Below are positions 45,466-52,484 of a stretch of 64,000 nucleotides of DNA, one piece after another. The stretch is taken from contig OY759785.1 in NCBI GenBank assembly GCA_963662605.1, positions 868,001-932,000 of the forward strand. Direction: 5' to 3'. Both the position numbers and the translations under genes were made by a program. The first letter of the stretch is position 1. Each line of letters begins with the position of its first letter. Under the pieces are notes generated by a model, which had not been told where the DNA came from, ran no database searches, and saw only the letters and a program-made list of their open reading frames with translations. The DNA comes from G963662605 sp963662605. GTDB lineage: Bacteria; Bacteroidota; Ignavibacteria; Ignavibacteriales; Ignavibacteriaceae.

Positions 45466-45561
45466 TTAATCATGGCACCCTGCAACAGTCTTAGAGACTT
45501 TTGCACAGCACTGAGCAACCTTTTTATCGGTGTGCTGTTTTTTCGTGATTAATGATTTCAT
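45466..45561 (-). CDS. 31-residue Cys-rich peptide, candidate RiPP precursor
   Basis: ATG at 45561, TAA at 45466-45468. GGAG stands 8 bases before the ATG. The peptide begins MKSLITKKQHTDKK (a basic leader-like half), then Cys18-Cys19, a Lys/Val/Ser spacer, and Cys29 in AGCHD at the C-terminus. It lies in a 230-base gap between a methyltransferase and a radical SAM/SPASM gene on the same strand. Size, position and Cys content fit a substrate of the SPASM enzyme; it could also bind arsenic or another soft metal. It is too short for ordinary gene callers. No named family is recognised. Confidence 0.65.
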   Translation of the reverse strand: MKSLITKKQHTDKKVAQCCAKVSKTVAGCHD

Positions 45562-45583
45562 CGGTTTTTCTCCTTTGATTTGT

Positions 45584-46228
45584 TTATCCTTTACAGCAGC
45601 ATGAAGCCTTGTGCCCCATGATGGTAAAGCTCGCTACTTGAATTTTTCCTTTGTCGTAAGGTTTGCTCTCTTCCAGAACGTCAATGTCCTGAAATCCCGC
45701 CTGACGTAGGGTTTCAAAATATTTATCTCGGGTAATTGCTCCTGCCCAGCATTCGGCAACTGCATCGGGATCGTTGCGATATTCTTCCGGCACATCGGCT
45801 GTTGAATATATATCGCTAACGACAAAACGTCCGCCGCCTTTGAGTATGCGGTGAATTTCGCTCCACACCGCGAGTTTATTGTTGGCGTGATTGATAGTAC
45901 AATTTGAAATGACGAGATGGACGGATTTATCCGGCAGTGGTAAACTTTCAAGGTCGGTCTTTATAAATTCTACGTTTGCTATGCCTAACTTTTCTGCATT
46001 CTTTCGTGCTTTTTCGAGCATGCCGTCGGAAATATCTAATCCGAATACTTTGCCGGATTCGCCCACGGTTTGTGCCATACGAATTGCGTCGTTGCCTCTT
46101 CCGCAGCCGAGGTCAGCACAAAACTCGCCGACCTGTGGCTCGCTGTAACCTATTGCACCGCCGCAGGAAAGGCAGCAGCTGTCTTCTGCTAATTTACTAT
46201 ATCGAGTATCAATTGCTTTAGTGTCCAT
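45584..46228 (-). CDS. ArsM-like SAM methyltransferase
   Basis: 214 aa. Rossmann methyltransferase core with SAM site ADLGCGRGND (39-48). Three features match arsenite methyltransferases: VISNCTINH (Cys110), VAECWAGA (Cys160), and a Cys cluster near the N-terminus (Cys18, Cys19, Cys22 in EDSCCLSCGGAIGY). In ArsM these cysteines bind As(III). The C-terminus ends SCCCKG, three adjacent Cys of uncertain role. It is shorter than typical ArsM (about 260 or more). ArsM uses thioredoxin as reductant, and a thioredoxin-reductase fusion is in the same operon. Arsenic methylation is plausible; methylation of the peptide is another option. Confidence 0.85.
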   Translation of the reverse strand: MDTKAIDTRYSKLAEDSCCLSCGGAIGYSEPQVGEFCADLGCGRGNDAIRMAQTVGESGKVFGLDISDGMLEKARKNAEKLGIANVEFIKTDLESLPLPDKSVHLVISNCTINHANNKLAVWSEIHRILKGGGRFVVSDIYSTADVPEEYRNDPDAVAECWAGAITRDKYFETLRQAGFQDIDVLEESKPYDKGKIQVASFTIMGHKASCCCKG

Positions 46229-46260
46229 TACTATCCTGTGAAAATAATTATTCTATTGTT

Positions 46261-46268
46261 CAAAAATA
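46261..46268 (-). promoter_or_regulatory. Possible promoter element of the methyltransferase-peptide operon
   Basis: Minus-strand TATTTTTG matches the Bacteroidota TAnnTTTG element, about 33 bases upstream of the ATG at 46228. No clear -33 TTG, so support is weak. Confidence 0.3.
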
Positions 46269-46323
46269 ATGAGTTTAGGAAATATTTCTAATATGATGTT
46301 TTGATTATTAAAAGGATTCGTTT

Positions 46324-46361
46324 AAAAATAAAAAACCCGCTGCGGAATCCGTCAGCGGGTT
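46324..46361 (-). terminator. Terminator of the oxidase/NO-reductase operon
   Basis: AACCCGCTG/CAGCGGGTT stem (46334-46342 and 46353-46361) followed on the minus strand by a T-rich run. Confidence 0.85.
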
Positions 46362-46378
46362 AATGGAATTGGGATAAT

Positions 46379-47995
46379 TTATGACGGGAGTAGATCTCTC
46401 GTTTTGAGTTTTGAGGGAGTGTAAATTCCCATGACTCCTTTAATGCCAACGGTCATAACGATATTAAAGAAGAAAGCTACAAATCCGATGAACAGAAGCA
46501 CTCCCGATAAAGCAGCCAGAATCATATAGACCTGATATTCGTTGTTATAGTATAGTGTTCTGCGAAGCATGCCGTGCAAGCCTGCCATCCCCATGAAAGC
46601 GCCCATACCGATACCGCCGAGCAGGTGCGCCCAGAAGTGAATATTGGTTAATTTATTGCTGTAAATCTCTGCTCCATTAGTAAGTATCGGCAGCAGGAGA
46701 TATATGGCGGAGTATAATGTCATAGAAAGACCGACCAAAATAGCCACATGCACATGTGGTCCGACAATCCATTGAGTATTATGAAGGATACGATTTAATC
46801 CTAAATCCGCCTGCATGATTCCCGCCGGAACTGCAAGAGCAAAACCGAGTAAACCTCCTAATAAGAATTTCAGAGGCGCAGTCATTTTCAACGGCTTTGC
46901 ACTCCACAAAGTTACTAATGTGATAAAAAATGCAAGGCCCTGGGTAATCAATTCGAAAGCAGTAACCATTTCACCGGAAAGGATCTTCAAAATTCCCGGC
47001 TGTGCCTGATCGGACATAAGGTGATGCGACCAAACCACCCATGATACTACCATTTCGATGAAGAGTGCAGCACGAGCAATGTTTTCCATGAAAAGCTTTT
47101 TACCGGTAATCAATGTGGCAAGAAGATACCATGTGCCGGCAACAAAAATTAAAACAAGTCCGTCTGCGATAAGATCTAATCCCCACCAGAACCAGTTTTT
47201 ATAGAGCAGCGCATCAATTGCGGAGTGTTTTAAGCTTACGCCGCAAATTTCTGCAATCATGTATACAAGAATGAGTACGCCGGTGAAAGTAATAATTGCT
47301 GCATTTAATGCGGTATCCACGGTGCCGCGGGCAATTGCAGCCACGGGGAGCGAAACAGCATGTTCTCTTTTGTTTTTGGAGAACAGATTCGTCAATCCGC
47401 TTAAGCCGAGAGCGGATTTAATGAGCTCGCCGGAATTCTGTTTTTCCCAGCCTTCAGGTGTGTAAGTAATCGTTTTGAAAATATTGATAACGAATAAAAA
47501 TGTTCCGACCATTACAAGAGCAATACCGAGAATAAAAAATGCACCGCCCAAAACACTGAACTGGGTAAAGTCAGCAGGCAGCGGCCAATAAAGGGTATAT
47601 AGCGGGCTATAGTGTGAAACGAAACCGGAGAACCAGAATGTGAATGTACCACCGGCTATGAGCCAGAGAGTCCAATTACCGGTCTTGATGCTCCAGAGGG
47701 GTTTTTTCATAAGGAACGGAACCAAGAACAAAAATGCACCAAATACAATAGAGTATGTTGACCCAAAAATTCCGACAAGAGGATGAGCAGTTAAGATTGC
47801 AAAAAATTGACTCTCGGTTACCCCCGGAATCGGTGCAACTTCATAAACGCGCATTATCATTCCTTCGATAACCGCAAAGGCATAATAGATGAGTCCAACG
47901 ACAACAAATCGCAGTGTGAGTTTTTGCATAGGAGTTAATGTATCAGGTTTAAATAAACCTTTTGAACCTGAAAGTAGTGTCTGTGTAAAATTCAT
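46379..47995 (-). CDS. Heme-copper oxidase/NO reductase-like catalytic subunit with altered metal site
   Basis: 538 aa, about 14 membrane helices. Low-spin heme ligands: His71 (TAHPLVGIFG) and His416 in GPHVHVAIL; His414 would bind the catalytic heme. Two CuB/FeB ligands are present in WSHHLMSD (His324, His325). The first CuB ligand, normally His four residues after the first W of WW/WF (WFFGHPEVY or WWYGHNAVG), is Asp274 here (WWGLDLIADG), and the Tyr position is Asp278. The cbb3-type Tyr is not evident either. This pattern argues for a NO reductase-like enzyme with a His-His-Asp site rather than an O2 reductase; some recently proposed NOR families differ this way. Pairs with subunit II at 48014. 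Confidence 0.85.
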   Translation of the reverse strand: MNFTQTLLSGSKGLFKPDTLTPMQKLTLRFVVVGLIYYAFAVIEGMIMRVYEVAPIPGVTESQFFAILTAHPLVGIFGSTYSIVFGAFLFLVPFLMKKPLWSIKTGNWTLWLIAGGTFTFWFSGFVSHYSPLYTLYWPLPADFTQFSVLGGAFFILGIALVMVGTFLFVINIFKTITYTPEGWEKQNSGELIKSALGLSGLTNLFSKNKREHAVSLPVAAIARGTVDTALNAAIITFTGVLILVYMIAEICGVSLKHSAIDALLYKNWFWWGLDLIADGLVLIFVAGTWYLLATLITGKKLFMENIARAALFIEMVVSWVVWSHHLMSDQAQPGILKILSGEMVTAFELITQGLAFFITLVTLWSAKPLKMTAPLKFLLGGLLGFALAVPAGIMQADLGLNRILHNTQWIVGPHVHVAILVGLSMTLYSAIYLLLPILTNGAEIYSNKLTNIHFWAHLLGGIGMGAFMGMAGLHGMLRRTLYYNNEYQVYMILAALSGVLLFIGFVAFFFNIVMTVGIKGVMGIYTPSKLKTRDLLPS

Positions 47996-48013
47996 TTGTC
48001 TTTTCCTTTCTCT

Positions 48014-48568
48014 TTACTCAATGACCTTGACAACATCACGCAGGAACATACCTTTTGTTCCTTTCCAGCCGGAGTATTCTGTAGACCGGATGGAGTACAC
48101 GGCCGGTTTATCAAACTGCCAGAGTATATCATTGTCCCCATGCCAGGGGATAACCTGCATTTGGAAAACCATCGAGTTATCCTGCCGGAATAAACCGAAT
48201 CCGTACGTTAAATCTTCCGAGCGCACGTTAAAACGGACTTTCTCATTTACTTTGATAATGAGCGTGTCAGCCGGGAGACTGAACTTGTGGTTTTTTACTG
48301 AAATACTGAATTCCCGGTCGGCCTTAATATGAGCGCGGTTAAGGTCCATCGGTTTCCAGGGAATAGTTTCGTGTGTTACAATATGCAGAGAAACACCGCA
48401 TACAATGAGAAAGGCTACAAATGAATAAAAGTAAACGGGTTTTAGTTGTCTGCCTTCTTCACCTCGTGTGACTTTATAGGCAAACCATGCCATCAAAGCC
48501 ATAATAGCCAACACATAACATGTGTACGCTATTGTCTGGCCATGAAGAACAATACTTGAGTCAACCAT
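48014..48568 (-). CDS. Subunit II-like cupredoxin lacking CuA ligands
   Basis: 184 aa. Two TM helices (~12-32, ~44-64) then a cupredoxin domain (~80-184), as in cytochrome oxidase subunit II. Alignment to the CuA motif shows losses: the first His is Tyr122 (DLTYGFG), both Cys of CxxxC are Ser (Ser162, Ser166 in RSTEYSGWKG), and the last His is missing; Met174 remains. Without CuA it cannot take electrons from cytochrome c in the usual way, as in quinol-oxidising enzymes. Lies 18 bases upstream of the catalytic subunit. Confidence 0.88.
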   Translation of the reverse strand: MVDSSIVLHGQTIAYTCYVLAIMALMAWFAYKVTRGEEGRQLKPVYFYSFVAFLIVCGVSLHIVTHETIPWKPMDLNRAHIKADREFSISVKNHKFSLPADTLIIKVNEKVRFNVRSEDLTYGFGLFRQDNSMVFQMQVIPWHGDNDILWQFDKPAVYSIRSTEYSGWKGTKGMFLRDVVKVIE

Positions 48569-48587
48569 AGCGATTCCTTTAATAATT

Positions 48588-48623
48588 AATTTTAAATGCT
48601 ACCTAAATATAGCATTTAAAATT
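48588..48623. promoter_or_regulatory. Inverted-repeat operator over the NO-reductase operon promoter
   Basis: AATTTTAAATGCTA (48588-48601) and TAGCATTTAAAATT (48610-48623) form a perfect 14-bp inverted repeat, 8-base spacer. The minus-strand TATATTTA (48611-48604), near the TAnnTTTG element, falls in the spacer, so binding would block transcription. NsrR sites in other bacteria also carry ATGCATTT-like arms. The Rrf2 gene next door is the natural ligand. Confidence 0.6.
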
Positions 48624-48632
48624 AAAAAAATG

Positions 48633-49031
48633 CTAATGCATTTTTGCAATATCGCTCAACCGGGTTGAGGTGATTTTTTTTCTGATTTGTGTTTGGGTTG
48701 ATGTCCAGATGTTGTGCATAACACAAGGAGTCTCAAGAGCACAATTATCAAACCCGAAAATACATTTCGACTCCTCGCTAAATCCGTCGGTGGCGTCAAT
48801 AATATCTGCCAGATAAATATTCTTGCTGCTGCCGTTTAACTTAAATCCACCGTATTTGCCGCGTACTGAAATTATGAGATTCTTTTTTGAAAGCTGTGTT
48901 AATAGCTGCTGGAGATACTTTTTTGGTATCTTTAATTGCTTGTGGAGTACTGCGGACGAATACATTTTGGATTCATTTTTCGCCATGAAAATAAGAGTGC
49001 GAAGTGCATATTCCGAAGTTTTTGAATACAT
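48633..49031 (-). CDS. Rrf2-family regulator, NsrR-like
   Basis: 132 aa. Winged-helix domain ~1-80 (SKTSEYALRTLIFMA, PKKYLQQLLTQLSKKNLI, VRGKYGGFKL). Three Cys in CIFGFDNCALETPC (C-x6-C-x5-C) fit an Fe-S cluster as in NsrR/IscR. NsrR senses NO through that cluster and derepresses NO-detoxification genes. Here it heads the operon for the NO-reductase-like enzyme, with an inverted repeat between them. Role inferred from family plus context. Confidence 0.85.
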   Translation of the reverse strand: MYSKTSEYALRTLIFMAKNESKMYSSAVLHKQLKIPKKYLQQLLTQLSKKNLIISVRGKYGGFKLNGSSKNIYLADIIDATDGFSEESKCIFGFDNCALETPCVMHNIWTSTQTQIRKKITSTRLSDIAKMH

Positions 49032-49059
49032 GTTGACTAATCGTATTTATTGAACGGTA

Positions 49060-49067
49060 CAAATATA
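49060..49067 (-). promoter_or_regulatory. Possible promoter element of the Rrf2 gene
   Basis: Minus-strand TATATTTG fits TAnnTTTG exactly, about 30 bases upstream of the ATG at 49031. No -33 TTG at the right distance. Confidence 0.35.
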
Positions 49068-49135
49068 CAAACATTGATGTGAAAGGAAGAAGCGTAGTAG
49101 ATAAAAACAATGAGATAGATAAGAGAATCCGAAGA

Positions 49136-50953
49136 TTATCCCGTTTCATTTCTGGTAATAACGCCGTGAATTTTCCGGTACGGAAGTTTGTAGAACTGTA
49201 CAAAGTTCGGAGCGAGTTTTTTGAGTATGGAGAAAATCTTTAAGAATAAACTCTTGGTAATTAGTTCTTCAACTCCATAAAAGATAACGCGTTCGTTGAT
49301 GTTGTGTTCTTTTAATATTGCCGAAATATCGAGAAACTCCATGTATCCGGCTTTGATTGACAGGCCTGATAATCCTCTCGCGAGGTTTGGAACAAACTCA
49401 GATGTTATGGAGTATGGCGTATCGGTTCGTTCAATTGAAACCAGAATATTGTCATCGTAAATAATGCCTGAACTGATTGTGCAATGCACGAGATACGGAG
49501 GCATTTCCTGGAAGTTCCGGGTGAAGTACAGGGCGGTTCCAAGTACGCGCTTACCGGAATCATATAACTGTTCGTAACTTTCAGTGTACACATCCAACGG
49601 AAGGCCGCGGAAAGTTTTGTGAATACGTTTATTACCTTCAACCCACAGAATGATTGTGGCAAGCGGCATAAGTGCAATGATAATAGACCAGTATCCGCCG
49701 TGTGGAATTTTACTCATCACCGCACCGAGAAACAGAACATCAACGATGAATACAAGAATGACGGCGGTTAATTTTACCCAATCTTTTTGATACGAGAAAA
49801 TCCATATCATAAAGATGGAACTGATAGTCATAGTTGCCGTAACGGCAAGACCGTACGCGGCGGCAAGATTGATGGACGCTTGAAAGAGAAGGATCATAAA
49901 CAGAACCGCGGCAAGTAAGCCCCAGTTAACTGCCCCGATGTATATCTGAGATTTTAAATGGGTGGAGGTAAAAGTAATTTTCAGCAGCGGGAATATTCGT
50001 GTTGTGATACCCTGATAGACAATCGAAAACAAAGCGCTAATCATTGCCTGCGAAGCAATGATAGTCGCAATAATTGTCAGAAGTATGAACGGTATATACA
50101 AGTATTCGGACTGGTGCCTCACCATTGCAAAAAGAAATGAGCCTTTTACCTGATGTGCCATAGCAAATGCACCCTGCCCCAGATAATTCATGAGCAGGGC
50201 AATGAAAACAAATACCCACGCGCTTCTAATCGGCTGGGCGCCGAGATGTCCCATATCCGCGTACAATGCCTCGCCGCCCGTCGCGCACAGAATTACTTCC
50301 GACAGAACAAAATATCCGACGAGACCGTTGTGCATCAGAAAATCAATTGCATAATATGGGTTCAGTGCGCCGATGATTCCGGGATGGTTGAGAAGAGCCA
50401 CAAATCCGCTCGCAAAAAGAGCAACAAACCAGATGAGCATAATAGGGCCGAAGAGCCGCGCGACTTTATCTGTCCCCTTATACTGTACCGAAAACAATGC
50501 AATGGTAATTACTATGGTTATTATCAGGATAGTAATATGCTTCATGCCGGTTAACCCCGGGATGAGCGGAAGTCCTTCGACAGCCGACAGAATACTTATC
50601 GCCGGAGTGATAACGCCGTCCCCGAGCAAAAGTGAAATACCGACGTATCCGAGGAAAGTAGCAAACCCGTAGCGTCGGCCTTTTTTCAAATACGATTGCA
50701 GAATCTCTTTAAGTACAACGATGCCGCCTTCTCCTTTGGAGCTCAGACTCATTGCCAGCCACCAGTATTCCATGGTTACAAGAGTGATCAGCGTCCAGAA
50801 AATAAGCGATATAACGCCATAAATATGCTGAACATCCGGGGTGAGCAAAGTAAAAACAACGGTAAGGGTATAAATCGGACTTGTTCCGATGTCACCGAAA
50901 ACGAGTCCCATTGCTTTTACATTATCTGAGAAAGAAGCGAGTTTAAATTTCAT
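49136..50953 (-). CDS. kup: Kup-type potassium transporter
   Basis: 605 aa. Low-affinity K+ uptake, K+/H+ symport. Signature GLVFGDIGTSPIYTLTVVF at the N-terminus, about 12 membrane helices, GDGVITPAISILSAVEGL, and GGEALYADMGHLG, all family hallmarks. The soluble C-terminal domain (~460-605) is present. Single gene; the high-affinity Kdp system lies 5 kb away. Confidence 0.95.
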   Translation of the reverse strand: MKFKLASFSDNVKAMGLVFGDIGTSPIYTLTVVFTLLTPDVQHIYGVISLIFWTLITLVTMEYWWLAMSLSSKGEGGIVVLKEILQSYLKKGRRYGFATFLGYVGISLLLGDGVITPAISILSAVEGLPLIPGLTGMKHITILIITIVITIALFSVQYKGTDKVARLFGPIMLIWFVALFASGFVALLNHPGIIGALNPYYAIDFLMHNGLVGYFVLSEVILCATGGEALYADMGHLGAQPIRSAWVFVFIALLMNYLGQGAFAMAHQVKGSFLFAMVRHQSEYLYIPFILLTIIATIIASQAMISALFSIVYQGITTRIFPLLKITFTSTHLKSQIYIGAVNWGLLAAVLFMILLFQASINLAAAYGLAVTATMTISSIFMIWIFSYQKDWVKLTAVILVFIVDVLFLGAVMSKIPHGGYWSIIIALMPLATIILWVEGNKRIHKTFRGLPLDVYTESYEQLYDSGKRVLGTALYFTRNFQEMPPYLVHCTISSGIIYDDNILVSIERTDTPYSITSEFVPNLARGLSGLSIKAGYMEFLDISAILKEHNINERVIFYGVEELITKSLFLKIFSILKKLAPNFVQFYKLPYRKIHGVITRNETG

Positions 50954-51087
50954 GCACCTGAAGAATTATTTTCTGAATGATAACCGGCGAAAATTCATAT
51001 TAACGGAAATTAATTTATCAAATTAGTTGCACACTACAAGGTGGGTATTAGGCTTTTCTGTGAATATTTTGAAGTGTTATAAAACCA

Positions 51088-51111
51088 AAACCCCGGCTTC
51101 AACCGGGGTTT
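51088..51111. terminator. Hairpin between kup and the TM2 gene
   Basis: AAACCCCGG (51088-51096) pairs with CCGGGGTTT (51103-51111), 6-nt loop; on the minus strand TTTTGGTTTT follows, so it ends the TM2 gene at 51132. Confidence 0.8.
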
Positions 51112-51131
51112 ATAAACGCAATCTGAATTAT

Positions 51132-51509
51132 TTATCTTTTGAGCGGTTTGCCCTCAGCATCTTTGAAACTGCCGACAATAATCATAATGAGATCAACAAG
51201 AGTCCAGATACCGCACCCGCCGAATGTGAGCAGCTGAACAATACCGATGCCGGTGTGTCCGGTATAGAACCGGTGAATGCCCAGACCGCCTAAAAAGAAG
51301 CAGAGCAATAATGTGGTGAGCCAATCCTTTGATGATACATCTACGGGTTTTGCTAATGCAACACCGCAGGTTGTGCAAACAACGGCAGCCGGATTGGTTT
51401 TTGAACCGCAATTCTGACAAAAGTTGACACCTTTCATCGGTGGAACACCGCATGAAACACACATGACAGCTTGTGGCGCAACTTCTTTTCCGCAATTACG
51501 ACAAAACAT
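51132..51509 (-). CDS. Zinc-ribbon TM2-domain membrane protein
   Basis: 125 aa. Two short zinc ribbons at the N-terminus (FCRNCGKEVAPQAVMCVSCG and FCQNCGSKTNPAAVVCTTCG, each CxxC...CxxC), then a TM2 domain of two helices with the motif GGLGIHRFYTGHTGIGI between/around them and DLIMII near the end. TM2 proteins are small membrane proteins of unclear function, often fused to zinc ribbons. Confidence 0.9.
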   Translation of the reverse strand: MFCRNCGKEVAPQAVMCVSCGVPPMKGVNFCQNCGSKTNPAAVVCTTCGVALAKPVDVSSKDWLTTLLLCFFLGGLGIHRFYTGHTGIGIVQLLTFGGCGIWTLVDLIMIIVGSFKDAEGKPLKR

Positions 51510-51676
51510 ATGTTCTCCTTTAATCTTTCATGATAAATTTTCAGTTAGTGGAATTCCTCCTGAGCAGTAAGCAGGTCTGTAAAACAGATTTGCTTCAATA
51601 ACAGTCGGTTTAAATTACATAAACTGATCTATATATCATAGAAAAATTACGTCTGTCCGTAATTACGCTGATGGGA

Positions 51677-52210
51677 TTATTTCTGCTCGTCCGTTACTAT
51701 GAGCTTGGAAACATCGAAACCCTTATCCTTTGCCAGGATCTTAAGCTTACTGAAAAGCTCTTTATCAATTGATGCCTGTCGTGCGAGTATCCATAGATAT
51801 TTTCGTTTCGGTTCTCCGACTACCACCCATTGATAGTTTTCTTTGTCGAGCGCGATAATCCAGTAGTCTCCTTTGAACGGCCAGAAGAATTGAACTTTTA
51901 ACTTCGCGTTCCCGCTGTTGGGTACGATGAAAGCTTTTCCGGTTACTTCATCCGGTTCACTTGAATCCTTTTGCGTGCACCGGTTAACGACGCGGATAGT
52001 TTCATCATCTATCTTGCTGTACTCTGCAGTGCTTTGTGCGCATTGTTTTTGAAATGAATTTGGAAGCCGGGCAATTTCATACCACTTGCCGAGGTACCTG
52101 ACCGGGTCAACATAATCTACTGTTGGAAGCGGGGCGTATGAACCGCCGCACGCGAAGGATACTAAAGACATGAGTACTACACCCATCAAATATATTTTAC
52201 TTTTATTCAT
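51677..52210 (-). CDS. blc: Bacterial lipocalin (Blc), lipoprotein
   Basis: 177 aa from ATG 52210 with GGAG upstream. Lipoprotein signal ending VSFACGGS. Lipocalin signature YLGKWYEIARLPNSFQ (GxW motif), CTQ...TGKAFIVPNSGNAKLKVQFF, YWIIALDKENYQWVVVGEP, and LWILAR. Outer-membrane lipoprotein that binds lipids or hydrophobic ligands in envelope stress. Normal length. Confidence 0.93.
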   Translation of the reverse strand: MNKSKIYLMGVVLMSLVSFACGGSYAPLPTVDYVDPVRYLGKWYEIARLPNSFQKQCAQSTAEYSKIDDETIRVVNRCTQKDSSEPDEVTGKAFIVPNSGNAKLKVQFFWPFKGDYWIIALDKENYQWVVVGEPKRKYLWILARQASIDKELFSKLKILAKDKGFDVSKLIVTDEQK

Positions 52211-52417
52211 ATGAAACTCCGTTTTAAAAAGTAAACGCACTATAAAAAGACTTAGTTCCACACCTTTAAGATAATCTAAATAATCATTTAAAGCATTCAT
52301 CAAGCAATTTGGGGCACTGTTGTAGAATGGTAAAGTGACTCATTATGGAACAGTGTTCTGCATGCTAAAATCCGACAAAATAAAGCGAATATAAGCTAAT
52401 AACGGGCTTTTTGCCTC

Positions 52418-52433
52418 TGGTACGATAATTGAA
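52418..52433 (+). promoter_or_regulatory. Weak sigma-54-like element before the T9SS propeller protein
   Basis: TGGTACGATAATTGAA: GG-N10-GA, as in the elements near 38 kb, 52 bases before the ATG. One mismatch at each half. Confidence 0.3.
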
Positions 52434-52484
52434 TTTGATAACCAGATAATTCAATAAAACAAAAAAATAACTGGAGTAATATAG

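Noticed and set aside
46379..47995. Ordinary cytochrome c oxidase subunit I
   Set aside because: The CuB His in the WW..H position is Asp, the expected Tyr is absent, and subunit II lacks CuA.
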